From Clostridium sp. AWRP (GTDB lineage: Bacteria > Bacillota > Clostridia > Clostridiales > Clostridiaceae): a stretch of 64,000 bases of DNA. The position numbers and the translations under genes were made by a program. The stretch is from contig NZ_CP029758.2 in NCBI RefSeq assembly GCF_004006395.2, positions 3,224,001 to 3,288,000 on the forward strand, written 5' to 3'. Shown piece by piece: positions 1-9,343 of this stretch. The notes below the pieces were generated by a model. It was not told the origin of the DNA. It saw only the letters and a list, made by a program, of their open reading frames with translations, and searched no databases. Within the stretch, counting starts at the first letter, position 1, and each line of letters begins with the position of its first letter.

Positions 1-1
1 T

Positions 2-886
2 AACGAAGGCAACTTCAATATAAGAGGCAACTATGATGGAAGTGAAAAAACGCTTTCAAAAGAAGCTATAAAAAATAGAGGAAATTTATATCTTAAAGGA
101 TATATATATGTAGGAGATGGCAGGAAATCCATTCCAGCTAATAATCCCTCACCTAGTAGTCACAGTAATTCAAATTCAACTCCTGTTACTAATATTTCTA
201 AAACAGGAATTGTTAATATTTCAAATAGCAGTTCCACATTGAATGTAAGAAATGGGGCGGCTACATCCTTTAGCGTTATAGGAGGATTAAAGAAAGGTCA
301 ATCCGTTTCTATAGTAGGATCAGTTGGAAGTTGGTACAAAATTAAATATAATTCTTCTTACGGATATGTGAGTTCTTCTTTTATAAACGCAAGTTCACAA
401 TCTAGTACTAGTAGTCATCCTTCTTCTAATTCGGAAGCACAATATTTATCTCCAGCTTCTGCAAAATCAGGTTATGTCAAGCTTAATGACAGTGGATCAT
501 CTTTAAACTTAAGAACATCTCCTGGAGGTTCTGTAATAGGCTCACTTGCTAATGGTACCGCTGTAAATATACTAGGAACTAGCGGAAGCTGGTATAAGGT
601 AACTGCAAACGGAAAATCAGGATATGTTTCTTCTAGCTACATAAGCAATTCACAGTCCATAGTAACAACTGCTGCAAAAGTTCAGTCTACAACTTTGAAA
701 ACTGGTACTGTAACATTAAGTAATAAGTCTTCGGTATTAAACTTACGAAATAATCCCTGGACTGGTCGTATTATATCCACTCTATCTTCTGGAACCAAAG
801 TAACCATAACAGGCACGGATGGACGTTGGTATAAAGTAACTGTTGGTTCTTTAACAGGATATGTTCATTCAGATTACATAAAATAA
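2..886 (+). CDS. C-terminal part of a cell-surface protein with three bacterial SH3 repeats (5' end outside window)
   Basis: The frame is open from base 2, so only the C-terminal 294 residues are visible. After about 45 residues of unknown fold comes a Ser/Pro/Asn-rich linker, then three SH3b repeats of about 60 residues. Each repeat starts with a G-x-V-x-ISN/LND/LSN-x-S-x-LNLR/LNVR pattern and ends in WYK(I/V)...GYV(S/H)S.YI. SH3b repeats in clostridia usually bind peptidoglycan and sit at the end of amidases, glucosaminidases or other wall enzymes. Which enzyme heads this protein cannot be seen. The ATG at 239 is internal to the first SH3 repeat and is not the true start. A strong terminator follows directly. 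Confidence 0.9.
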   Translation, partial: NEGNFNIRGNYDGSEKTLSKEAIKNRGNLYLKGYIYVGDGRKSIPANNPSPSSHSNSNSTPVTNISKTGIVNISNSSSTLNVRNGAATSFSVIGGLKKGQSVSIVGSVGSWYKIKYNSSYGYVSSSFINASSQSSTSSHPSSNSEAQYLSPASAKSGYVKLNDSGSSLNLRTSPGGSVIGSLANGTAVNILGTSGSWYKVTANGKSGYVSSSYISNSQSIVTTAAKVQSTTLKTGTVTLSNKSSVLNLRNNPWTGRIISTLSSGTKVTITGTDGRWYKVTVGSLTGYVHSDYIK

Positions 887-890
887 ATAA

Positions 891-932
891 AAAATAATAT
901 TGTGTAGAAATTTCTACACAATATTATTTTTT
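891..932. terminator. Bidirectional rho-independent terminator
   Basis: A perfect inverted repeat with 20-bp arms (891-910 and 911-930) carries A runs on the left and T runs on the right. It serves the SH3 protein on the plus strand and the convergent receiver gene on the minus strand. Confidence 0.9.
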
Positions 933-946
933 ATTGCCAAAAAACA

Positions 947-1786
947 TTACTTTTCTTTATTTATCTTCATTTTCATTTTAATATTTAATTTATCCATTAA
1001 ATATTTTTTATTTGTTCCATCATCAGGAAAAATAACATAGCTGCATTTAAGATCGTATTCTCTATACTTTTCATTCATAATTTTTATTTTATTGTAAATA
1101 TGTTCCATTTCATGAACAATTGAAACAATTTTTCTATAATTGCAGTCTGGAACTACACTTATAAAAGTAGATAATCCATATTTTTCAAATAAATCTGGTA
1201 CCTTAAAAAGACTTCTCAACTTTTCATAAACTAAATCAAGTAAAATAAGGTAACTATCCTTTACTTCTATTTTCTCATCTTGTTCTGTATAATATTTTTT
1301 TATTAAGCTTACCATGATAATTGAAAGCTTTTTATTTTGTGCCCCACATTTTTCAATTTGTCTGGCAATATACTCTTGAAAATTCAAATATACTATTTCT
1401 TCTGGTCTATCTGAATTTCTAGTAGATTTTATGAGTTTCGTTATTCTTTTAACTAAATTTTTACTATTGAAAGGTTTTAATATATACTCTGAAGTACCTT
1501 CTTTTATACCTTTTATAAATGCTTCTCTAGAATTTAATTTTGTAAGTATCATTACAGGAATGTTTAATTTTTTAGCCTTTATCTTTTTAAGTACTTCAAA
1601 TCCATCTTCAGTGCTTAATCCCACCTCAAGTATTATCAAATTTATTTCTTCCTTTTTATCATATAACCTATTAAAGAACTCAAAGGAATTTCCACATTCA
1701 TATACCCCAATACCCGCATCTTCTAATACACGTCTCACCCTATATCTTACATATATCATATCATCTAATATTATAACTTTGTTCAT
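947..1786 (-). CDS. Receiver-domain protein with degenerate GGDEF domain; phospho-acceptor Asp replaced by Glu
   Basis: The protein has 279 residues. Residues 1-120 are a CheY-like receiver: acidic pair D8/D9, T82 and the K104-P105 pair are present. The strand that normally ends in the phosphorylated Asp reads LIILEVGLS, giving Glu54. Residues 130-275 resemble a GGDEF fold (strand around DLFEKYGLSTF, then SYVIFPDDGTN), but the GGDEF loop and metal ligands are missing, so cyclase activity is not expected. Glu at this position can mimic permanent phosphorylation. The protein may therefore be a constitutive or phosphorylation-independent signalling module. No kinase gene is adjacent and the target is unknown. 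Confidence 0.8.
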   Translation of the reverse strand: MNKVIILDDMIYVRYRVRRVLEDAGIGVYECGNSFEFFNRLYDKKEEINLIILEVGLSTEDGFEVLKKIKAKKLNIPVMILTKLNSREAFIKGIKEGTSEYILKPFNSKNLVKRITKLIKSTRNSDRPEEIVYLNFQEYIARQIEKCGAQNKKLSIIMVSLIKKYYTEQDEKIEVKDSYLILLDLVYEKLRSLFKVPDLFEKYGLSTFISVVPDCNYRKIVSIVHEMEHIYNKIKIMNEKYREYDLKCSYVIFPDDGTNKKYLMDKLNIKMKMKINKEK

Positions 1787-1911
1787 AATTATTCATCCTA
1801 TAACATCAATATTTTAACCATCCCTTTTACTAAAATTAATTTTTTCCATATTCTATTTATCGTCCACTACTACTATTATTTTATATGTATATTACACTAA
1901 AGGTTCATTTC

Positions 1912-2655
1912 TCATATCATTCCACCGTCTACGGTTATTATCTGTCCTGTTATATATGCGGATGAATCGCCTGCCAAAAAGCATACAGTTTTGGCTATGT
2001 CTTCACATTGTCCAAATTTGCCCATAGGTATATCTTCCATTAAGTTTTTCTTCTCATCTTCTTTTAACCAGGAGTTCATTTCCGTATCAATTACCCCTGG
2101 TGCAACTGCATTTACCCTTATGTTCGAAGGTGCCATTTCCTTCGCAATAGATTTTGTAAAAAGATTTATAGCTCCTTTAGATGCAGAATAAATGGATTCA
2201 CAAGCAGCACCTACATTTCCCCACATAGAAGAAATATTTATTATGGATCCTGATTTTTTAGAAATCATATGTTTTAATACAGAGTGCGTACAATTAAGTA
2301 CTCCCTTTAAATTCACATCTATAATAGAATTCCACTCATCTTCTTTCATATCTATAAAAAGTCCTATTTTAGAAATTCCTGCATTATTAACAAGTATATC
2401 TACTCTTCCCATTTTACTTAAGGTACCTTGTACCATCCTTTCAGCATTACTATATAAACTAACATCTCCTTGTACTACCATTCCTACGGAACCAGCTTGT
2501 TTTACCATATCTAAAGTTTGATAAGCCCCTTTTTCATCTTTTTTATAATTTATTACTACATTTGCACCGCATTTTGCTAAATTTACAGCAACACTTCTTC
2601 CTATTCCTCTGGAAGCTCCTGTTACTATTGCTACTTTCCCGCCTAAATTTTCCAT
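1912..2655 (-). CDS. Short-chain dehydrogenase/reductase, FabG-like
   Basis: This 247-residue classical SDR has the cofactor loop TGASRGIG at 12-19, NNAG at 90-93, catalytic Ser143, Tyr156 and Lys160 (YSASK), and the C-terminal TGQIITVDGGMI. It should reduce a carbonyl with NAD(P)H. It stands alone, outside any fatty acid synthesis operon. Two readings are possible: a stand-alone 3-oxoacyl-ACP reductase homolog, or the YmfI-type elongation factor P 5-aminopentanone reductase found in many Firmicutes. Sequence alone does not separate these. The start is supported by AGGAAGTG about 10 nt upstream. Confidence 0.85.
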   Translation of the reverse strand: MENLGGKVAIVTGASRGIGRSVAVNLAKCGANVVINYKKDEKGAYQTLDMVKQAGSVGMVVQGDVSLYSNAERMVQGTLSKMGRVDILVNNAGISKIGLFIDMKEDEWNSIIDVNLKGVLNCTHSVLKHMISKKSGSIINISSMWGNVGAACESIYSASKGAINLFTKSIAKEMAPSNIRVNAVAPGVIDTEMNSWLKEDEKKNLMEDIPMGKFGQCEDIAKTVCFLAGDSSAYITGQIITVDGGMI

Positions 2656-2705
2656 ATAAATTTCACACTTCCTATATTAACATAAAATTTACTTTTCAAT
2701 TAATA

Positions 2706-4772
2706 TTATACATTAAATTTACTTAAAATGTGAAGAAGCTCCTCAGATCCACTTGCATTTCTCATAGTATACAAAGATATTGCCCTATTTTCATTTGCTA
2801 TTTCATCTATATTCTCTGATATATCTGCAGATGCCTTAGTTCCATTATTTGACGAGTCTACTATAATACACATTATTTTAGTTATTACTAAAAAAGATTC
2901 ATCTATATTTTCCATAAGCCCACAAAACTTTTTTAATACAGATTCAAATCTCAATCCATCCTTTTCATAATCTTTGCTTATGTCCACCATTTTTCTGTAA
3001 TCCGACAAAATATTTTCCTCTAAAATTTTCAATATACTCTCCGCTGATAGGGCTAGTTTCTCTACAGATTTTAAAGCATTTTTTACATTTAATTGTATAT
3101 TACCTACCATATCAGAAGATTGCATAGCTAATTTTCTTACCTCTTCTGCCACCACCATAAATCCCATGCCATATTCACCAGCCCTTGCAGCTTCTATATT
3201 GGCATTTAATGCTAATATATTTGTTCTATTTGATATAGTTTTTATTTCTTCAGCCATTATAGAAATATTTTTTACTACTTTCACATTTTCCAGTGCATCT
3301 CTTAATTCATCACTATACTGTGTATAATAATTTTCAAAGTCATGTTTTGAGCTTTCCGTATTTTTTTTAATATTTAAAGCCCTTTCCCTTATGTTTTTTG
3401 CAAGATCCAGACCTTGATTTGCCTCTTTTGCTGAGTTTTTTATTTCATACTTTACATTTGATATCTTTTGGTTAACTTCTTCTATAGAAGATAAGTTTTC
3501 CTGCATATTAGAACATATTTGTGAAGATTCATCTGAAACCAATTTTATTTCCGAATGGGATTTTTCAAACATTTTATTTACATTATCCGCAGCTTCCAAA
3601 GCTTCTCCACTTTTTAGTTTTACTTGTTCTATAATATACTCTATTTCATTCATTGCATAGTTTAATGCTGAAGCCGTATCTCCAAATTCATCTCTTTTGT
3701 CAATTTGTATTCTGTAGTTTAAATTAAACTTTGATAACTCCAGGGCATACTTTCTTATTTTATGCAGTGGTTTTTTTATAGTCCCAGCTATAAATAACCC
3801 TATAAAGAATCCTATCATAATAAATAGAACAGTTATCATAATTATTTTGTATTTTAACATATTTACTTCACTAAATATTTCACTCTTATCTATAGTAAGC
3901 CCCAATGACCAATTTGAATCAGCTATTGGTGCATAGGCCATAAACATATCTTCATTATCTTTTTTATAGTATCCCGAGCCACTTTTACCCATTATCATAT
4001 TTCTTTCTAAAATCGCCAGTTCATTTAAAGAATGATCTTTTTTTTCATCTTCTATAGTATTATCTTTATTTAGCACCAGTTTCAAATCCTTATGTGCTAC
4101 CTTAACCCCTTCCTTATTTATTATAAAGCAGTATCCGCTTTTACCCAGCTTTTCATTTTGAACTAATTTATTTAAACTTTCCATACTTACATTTGAAAAT
4201 AATACTCCTACAATTTTTTCATAAGAATCTTTTATTGGAACTGCCACCGCCATTATCTGCTGCCCATCTGTATTCATCACTGGATCTGAAATCGATATTT
4301 TCCCACTTAACGCATTTTTAAGGTAATAATTCTTGGTATCCTCTAAATTAGCTCTAGTCTTTTCACCAGTTTGCATATAAATCATACCACTTGAATCCAT
4401 CACATTTAAGTTCACATATCCTAATTGTTTTGCTCTCATCTTAAGAAGAGATATCTGCATTGAAGTATTCATTGATTTTATAATGTCATTTGATGCTAAC
4501 TCTTCAATTGCTTTAACGTCCTGTTTTAAAGTCGCATCTATGAGTTTAGAAGATTCTACTGCCCTACTTTCAAGCGAAGATTTTATACTATCTTCCATAG
4601 CTCTATAAGCACTGTAATAAGATGTCAATCCTAATATACTGCATATGAATATTATAAGTATTCCAATCTCACAAACTATTTTTACTCCCACACTATTAAA
4701 AAAAGATAGATTAAACTTTTTCTCCTTACCAAAAGATAACTTTGAGATGTTTAAATGTAGTTTTTTTAACAT
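2706..4772 (-). CDS. Methyl-accepting chemotaxis protein with extracellular dCache-type sensor
   Basis: The chemoreceptor has 688 residues. A cytoplasmic stub is followed by a membrane segment near 28-50, an extracellular double-Cache-type ligand domain to about 305, and a second membrane segment at about 307-332. A HAMP domain comes next, then a long cytoplasmic signalling coiled coil. The highly conserved hairpin tip includes NRTNILALNANIEAARAGE. The receptor should bind a small extracellular ligand and control CheA. The ligand cannot be predicted. The start follows a GGAGG site. The gene is monocistronic and its promoter region faces the glycine riboswitch leader. Confidence 0.92.
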   Translation of the reverse strand: MLKKLHLNISKLSFGKEKKFNLSFFNSVGVKIVCEIGILIIFICSILGLTSYYSAYRAMEDSIKSSLESRAVESSKLIDATLKQDVKAIEELASNDIIKSMNTSMQISLLKMRAKQLGYVNLNVMDSSGMIYMQTGEKTRANLEDTKNYYLKNALSGKISISDPVMNTDGQQIMAVAVPIKDSYEKIVGVLFSNVSMESLNKLVQNEKLGKSGYCFIINKEGVKVAHKDLKLVLNKDNTIEDEKKDHSLNELAILERNMIMGKSGSGYYKKDNEDMFMAYAPIADSNWSLGLTIDKSEIFSEVNMLKYKIIMITVLFIMIGFFIGLFIAGTIKKPLHKIRKYALELSKFNLNYRIQIDKRDEFGDTASALNYAMNEIEYIIEQVKLKSGEALEAADNVNKMFEKSHSEIKLVSDESSQICSNMQENLSSIEEVNQKISNVKYEIKNSAKEANQGLDLAKNIRERALNIKKNTESSKHDFENYYTQYSDELRDALENVKVVKNISIMAEEIKTISNRTNILALNANIEAARAGEYGMGFMVVAEEVRKLAMQSSDMVGNIQLNVKNALKSVEKLALSAESILKILEENILSDYRKMVDISKDYEKDGLRFESVLKKFCGLMENIDESFLVITKIMCIIVDSSNNGTKASADISENIDEIANENRAISLYTMRNASGSEELLHILSKFNV

Positions 4773-4957
4773 AAAATTCCTCCAACATATAAATTTGCAT
4801 CAATTATATGTTTTATTTTAATATGGTATTTTTAAGTTAATGTTAAATAAAACTTTTTTTAACATCAACTTAACTTATGACATTCATTAAGTGAAATTTG
4901 CAATAATATATTTGAATTGGCTTTTTTAATATGATATAATTGTGATAATTTAAAAGG

Positions 4958-5173
4958 GTCGGATGAAAATAATGGGATTAAACTTTTAAACCGTTATTAG
5001 ACGAACCTCTGGAGAGACTCTTATGAGCACCGAAGGGGAAAGCCAAAGTTGGGTGAAACTCTCAGGTACAAGGGACAGAGGATTTTATACAAAATAATAA
5101 TTATTGAGTAAATTAATAGTTATTGTTTAAAATCTTATTTTCCAGAGACTAATTTAATTTGGTCTTTTTTTTT
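4958..5173 (+). ncRNA. Glycine riboswitch (single aptamer with 5' ghost stem) and intrinsic terminator
   Basis: The aptamer at about 5004-5083 has the hallmark glycine-riboswitch segments: P1 strand CCTCT (5006-5010) pairing with AGAGG (5077-5081), then GGAGAGA, GCACCGAAGGGG and AACTCTCAGGTACAAGGGACAG. Only one full aptamer is present. Just upstream, AATAATGG and CCGTTATT (about 4968-4998) form an 8-bp stem, as in type-2 singlets that keep a ghost aptamer on the 5' side. A terminator stem (5146-5152 with 5159-5165) followed by nine T lies before the ACT gene. The region 5081-5135 can form a competing pairing (GATTTTATACAA with TTGTTTAAAATC), consistent with transcriptional control. Confidence 0.88.
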
Positions 5174-5231
5174 ATAATTGCTAATAATAGAATTAATCAA
5201 TACAAACTATTTAAAGGAGATGGATTATAAA

Positions 5232-5501
5232 ATGAAATCATTTATAACCGTGCTTGGAGAAGACAAAACAGGTATTATTTACAAGGTAACTTCCGTACTA
5301 TTTGAAAATAACATAAATATTTTAGACATAAACCAAACTCTCATAGAAGGCTATTTTACAATGGTAATGCTAGTTGATTTATCAAAAATGAAAACAGATT
5401 TTGTAGAACTAAAGAATGACCTTGAAAATAAAGCTAAAGAAATAGGAGTTGTCATTAAGCTTCAACGAGAAGACATATTTACTTCTATGCACCAAATTTA
5501 A
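5232..5501 (+). CDS. ACT domain protein (UPF0237 type)
   Basis: This 89-residue protein is essentially one ACT domain (MKSFITVLGEDKTGIIYKVT...). ACT domains bind small ligands, often amino acids. I chose ATG 5232 because AAAGGAGA at 5213-5220 lies at good distance; an upstream in-frame TTG at 5178 overlaps the terminator region. It is followed 18 nt later by the PFL/DUF711 gene, a gene pair conserved across many Firmicutes and archaea. The glycine riboswitch in the leader suggests that glycine is the ligand, but this is inference. Related stand-alone ACT proteins have been annotated as GcvR-like. Confidence 0.88.
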   Translation: MKSFITVLGEDKTGIIYKVTSVLFENNINILDINQTLIEGYFTMVMLVDLSKMKTDFVELKNDLENKAKEIGVVIKLQREDIFTSMHQI

Positions 5502-5519
5502 ACTAAGGAGTTGAGTTAA

Positions 5520-6878
5520 ATGATAAATACTAAAGACATTATGGAAACCATAAACATGATTGACAAAGAAAATCTAGACATAAGAACCATAACTATGGGT
5601 ATCTCGCTTTTAGATTGTATAGATAGTGATGGCAAAAAAGCAAGAACTAAAATTTACGATAAAATAACTAAGCAGGCCGAAAACCTAGTAAAAACCGCCA
5701 AAGAGATTGAAACAGAATATGGTATACCCATAATACATAAAAGAGTATCCGTTACACCTATTTCACTCATAGCCCAAGCAAGTTCTGATAAAAGCTATGT
5801 AGAATATGCCAAAATTTTAGATAAAGCTACCCAAACTTTAGGTATTGACTTTATTGGAGGTTTTTCCGCACTTGTACATAAAGGTTATACTAAAGGTGAC
5901 AAAATACTTATAGAGTCCATACCAGAATCCCTAGCTGTCACTGAAAAAGTCTGTTCTTCTGTAAATGTAGGAACTACAAAAGCAGGAATAAACATGGATG
6001 CAGTAAAGGACATGGGAAGAATAGTAAAGGAAACTGCCTATCTCACTAGAGAAAATGAGAGTATAGGTTGTGCAAAATTAGTAATATTTTCAAACGCAGT
6101 AGAAGATAACCCTTTCATGGCAGGAGCATTTCATGGAGTTGGAGAAGCTGATTCCATAATAAACGTAGGTGTTAGTGGTCCTGGCGTTGTAAAATGTGCT
6201 CTAGAAGAAGTTAAGGGGCAAAATTTCAATGTAGTTGCAGAAACAATAAAAAAGACAGCTTTTAAAATAACAAGAATGGGGCAATTAGTTGCTGGAGAGG
6301 CTTCAAAAATATTACACGTTCCTTTTGGTATAGTAGATTTATCACTGGCACCTACACCTGCTGTAGGAGACAGTGTTGCGCGAGTTCTTGAGGAAATGGG
6401 CCTTGAAAGCTGTGGATGTCCAGGTACTACTGCTGCTCTAGCGTTATTAAATGATGCAGTCAAAAAAGGAGGCATAATGGCAGCATCTCAAGTTGGAGGA
6501 TTAAGTGGTGCATTTATACCTGTAAGTGAGGATGAAGGTATGATAAGTGCAGTAAATTCAGGTGCTCTTAACCTTGAAAAATTAGAAGCAATGACTTGTG
6601 TATGTTCTGTAGGTCTTGATATGATAGGTATACCTGGTGATACTCCTGAATCCACTATATCTGCCATAATAGCAGATGAATCTGCTATTGGAATGATTAA
6701 TAATAAAACAACTGCTGTAAGAGTAATCCCTGTGTACGGAAAAAATATCGGAGATGAAGCAAATTTTGGGGGACTTCTGGGGAAAGCACCAATAATGCCT
6801 GTAAGTAAATTTTCAAGTGAAAATTTTATAGCTAGAGGTGGAAGAATTCCTGCTCCAATTCACAGCTTTAAAAATTAG
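5520..6878 (+). CDS. PFL family protein (UPF0210/DUF711)
   Basis: The 452-residue protein matches the full length of the DUF711/UPF0210 family, whose fold resembles pyruvate formate-lyase-type barrels but whose reaction is unknown. Recognisable conserved stretches are GVSGPGVVKCAL, CGCPGTTAALALLND and GLLGKAPIMPV. No glycyl-radical motif was seen near the C terminus. It follows the ACT gene by 18 nt with AAGGAGTTGAGTTAA before the ATG, so both are one transcript under the glycine riboswitch. This suggests a role tied to glycine or one-carbon metabolism, which is inference from regulation only. Confidence 0.9.
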   Translation: MINTKDIMETINMIDKENLDIRTITMGISLLDCIDSDGKKARTKIYDKITKQAENLVKTAKEIETEYGIPIIHKRVSVTPISLIAQASSDKSYVEYAKILDKATQTLGIDFIGGFSALVHKGYTKGDKILIESIPESLAVTEKVCSSVNVGTTKAGINMDAVKDMGRIVKETAYLTRENESIGCAKLVIFSNAVEDNPFMAGAFHGVGEADSIINVGVSGPGVVKCALEEVKGQNFNVVAETIKKTAFKITRMGQLVAGEASKILHVPFGIVDLSLAPTPAVGDSVARVLEEMGLESCGCPGTTAALALLNDAVKKGGIMAASQVGGLSGAFIPVSEDEGMISAVNSGALNLEKLEAMTCVCSVGLDMIGIPGDTPESTISAIIADESAIGMINNKTTAVRVIPVYGKNIGDEANFGGLLGKAPIMPVSKFSSENFIARGGRIPAPIHSFKN

Positions 6879-7050
6879 ATTTTCCACTTAGAAGCCTCAT
6901 ATGTTCCATATATTGAATGCAAATTTAAATATAGGTATAAATAAAATTAAATTTTGCTATAAACATGTTTAGAAATACAATAATACTACGATAACATATA
7001 CATAGTTACTATATATTGCTATTCTAATGATTTATATGAGGTGAGATAGT

Positions 7051-8109
7051 ATGTTGTCAAAAAAGAAATTAGTTCGAATAAGTGAATTAAAACCAGGAAT
7101 GATATCAGCAAGTGATATAACCTTTGAAAATAAAATGCTGTTAGCTAAAGATATTGCAATTACGGAATCGGCTATAGAAAAGCTAAAACAAAATATTATT
7201 GTTGACGAAGTAGAAATTTATGTAGAAGATACTTCGGAAGATCCTTTAACTGCTAAAATTGAAACTGTAGAGGAACTTGAGAATACTTTTAATGAATTTT
7301 CTTATAACTTGGAAAATATATTTGATACCATTTCTAATTTAAAAGCTCCTGAAATAAAGGAAGTAAGAACTTTTTCAGAAAAAATACAGGAAGAGTTTAA
7401 TTCTACAGGATTAGTTATTAAAAATATAGTATTCCATGGAAGTGGCAATGATACCATTTACAGACACAGCGTAAACGTAGCAGCCGTAAGTTTTATACTT
7501 GGAAAATGGTTGGGATTTAGCAAAAGGGATATAAATTTATTGACTTACTCAGCCGTATTACATGACTTTGGGAAAATAAAGATAAGTAAAGATATTATAA
7601 ATAAAGAGGGAAATCTCACCCCAGAAGAATACAAAGTTTTCAAAACTCACCCTGCCATAGGTTATAATTTTGTAAAAGAAATCCCCTATTTAGATTCTTC
7701 AGTAAGTTATGGTGTATTAATGCATCATGAGAGAATGGATGGCTCTGGATATCCACTAGGTATTAAAGAAGATAAAATTCATAAATTTGCTAGAGTAATA
7801 GCTATTGCAGATTTGTTTGATGATTTAAGTTCCAATAGATATTGTAAAGAACTAAGTGGCCCTTTTGAAGCTTTAGAAATTATTCAACAGCAAAGTCTTG
7901 GAAAACTGGATTGTCAATATTGCACTATGTTTTTAAATCACATAGTAAATTACTATATGGGTGAAAATGTACTTTTAAATAATGAGCAATGCTGTAAAGT
8001 TATCCAGGTTAACATGAATGATTTGAAAAATCCTCTTTTACTTGATGACAGTGGATTCCTTGACTTAAAAAAAGAAAAAGATTTATATGTTAAAAAACTG
8101 GTTATTTAA
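7051..8109 (+). CDS. HD-GYP domain protein (likely c-di-GMP phosphodiesterase)
   Basis: The protein has 352 residues. Residues 1-75 form a DUF3391-like N-terminal domain (KKLVRISELKPGMISASDI). The HD-GYP domain spans about 130-310 with YRHSVNVAAV, the HD pair in LHDFGKIKI, a third histidine in THPAIGYNF, and the signature MHHERMDGSGYP. HD-GYP proteins hydrolyse cyclic di-GMP using a di-metal site, and the visible ligands are intact. The gene stands alone and has GAGGTGAGATAGT before the ATG. Its stop codon lies inside the terminator hairpin. Confidence 0.9.
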   Translation: MLSKKKLVRISELKPGMISASDITFENKMLLAKDIAITESAIEKLKQNIIVDEVEIYVEDTSEDPLTAKIETVEELENTFNEFSYNLENIFDTISNLKAPEIKEVRTFSEKIQEEFNSTGLVIKNIVFHGSGNDTIYRHSVNVAAVSFILGKWLGFSKRDINLLTYSAVLHDFGKIKISKDIINKEGNLTPEEYKVFKTHPAIGYNFVKEIPYLDSSVSYGVLMHHERMDGSGYPLGIKEDKIHKFARVIAIADLFDDLSSNRYCKELSGPFEALEIIQQQSLGKLDCQYCTMFLNHIVNYYMGENVLLNNEQCCKVIQVNMNDLKNPLLLDDSGFLDLKKEKDLYVKKLVI

Positions 8110-8122
8110 TAACCAGTTTTTT
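8092..8122. terminator. Terminator overlapping the HD-GYP stop codon
   Basis: Fifteen-base complementary arms (8092-8106 and 8108-8122) with A6 on the left and T6 on the right form a strong hairpin. The stop codon at 8107-8109 sits in its loop. Confidence 0.88.
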
Positions 8123-8299
8123 GCTCACTTTTTATAACATTTTGTTTTACAGTTGTATACATTTACTAATAATTAGCCTCAGTTCCATATAATAATCACT
8201 AAATCCTTGCTTTTTATATACGATATAGTATTATAGACTATGGTTTAATTACTTTTTAGCAAACCATTATTACATTATATAACATAGGAGGATATATTT

Positions 8300-9343
8300 A
8301 TGATAAGATTTACCGATAATGATAAAATTGACTTAGATTCATTGGAAATACAGGATGTTTTAGATATTAGCACACTTCAAAAGTTCCAGGATAACTTTGC
8401 TGATAGTATGAATATTGCAAGCGTTACAGTTGACAAAAACGGGAACCCTGTAACAAAACCAAGCTCTTACACTGACTTTTGTTTAAATCTCACCCAGTCA
8501 ACTTCCAAAGGAACTTCCCGCTGTGCAGAGTCACACCGTAGGGGAGGTTCAGAAGCAACAAGGCTTGGCAAACCGTATATTTATACTTGCCATGCGGGTT
8601 TGATTGATTTTGCTGCTCCTATAATAATAGAAGGTAAATCAATAGGAACAATACTTGGTGGACAAGTTGCTTATTCTAAGGTAGATGAATCAGTCGTTCG
8701 AAAAAATGCCGCAGAAATGGATATAAATGCTGATAGATATGTAGATGCATCAAACAAAGTCTATACAGTAAGTGAAAAAAGCGTAAGAGCAGCTGCTGAA
8801 GTTTTATTTATCGTGGCAAATTCACTTTCTAAAATAGGTTATGAGGCACTTTTACTTGGTGTATCTACTAAAAATTTATCTGAAAACTTTGGTCAAATTT
8901 CAGCAACTATGGAAGAATTAGCTGCTTCAGCTGTAAATGTAAGTAACAATCAACATCTTTTAAATGAGGAAATAAGCAGAGTGAAAAATATATCTATGGA
9001 TATAAATTCTATATTGAATTCCATAAAAAGTATTGCAGATCAAACAAAAATGCTTGGTTTAAATGCTTCTATAGAAGCAGCTAGAGCTGGAGAAGCTGGA
9101 AAAGGATTTAGTGTAGTAGCTGCAGAAATAAGGAAACTATCTCAGGATTCTAAAGAAACTGCTTCTAAAATAACAGACCTTACTAAAAAAATACAGGAAT
9201 CTGTAGATAAGGCAATAGAAACTTCTAACGCAACTTTTGAAACTACAGAACAACAGACATCTGCAATAGAAGAAGTATCTGCTAATGTTCAAGAAGTTTC
9301 CGTAGTAGCAGATACCTTAAGTAACATAGCAAATAAAAAGTAG
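8300..9343 (+). CDS. Soluble chemoreceptor: PocR ligand-binding domain plus MCP signalling domain
   Basis: The protein has 347 residues and no membrane segment. Residues 10-175 are a PocR sensory domain. It has three cysteines (C61, C75, C97) in FCLNL, SRCAESH and YTCHAGLIDFAAPI, and a later GTILGGQV motif. Residues 180-345 are a methyl-accepting signalling domain with DQTKMLGLNASIEAARAGEAG at the tip. The fusion suggests a cytoplasmic receptor that reports an internal metabolite, possibly a small diol or a redox signal through the cysteines, to CheA. The ligand is inference. AGGAGGATATATTT precedes the ATG. Confidence 0.9.
   Translation: MIRFTDNDKIDLDSLEIQDVLDISTLQKFQDNFADSMNIASVTVDKNGNPVTKPSSYTDFCLNLTQSTSKGTSRCAESHRRGGSEATRLGKPYIYTCHAGLIDFAAPIIIEGKSIGTILGGQVAYSKVDESVVRKNAAEMDINADRYVDASNKVYTVSEKSVRAAAEVLFIVANSLSKIGYEALLLGVSTKNLSENFGQISATMEELAASAVNVSNNQHLLNEEISRVKNISMDINSILNSIKSIADQTKMLGLNASIEAARAGEAGKGFSVVAAEIRKLSQDSKETASKITDLTKKIQESVDKAIETSNATFETTEQQTSAIEEVSANVQEVSVVADTLSNIANKK

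Noticed and set aside
1431..1817. Plus-strand 128-residue open frame
   Set aside because: It lies antisense to the receiver gene, has no ribosome site, and its composition is that of a shadow frame.
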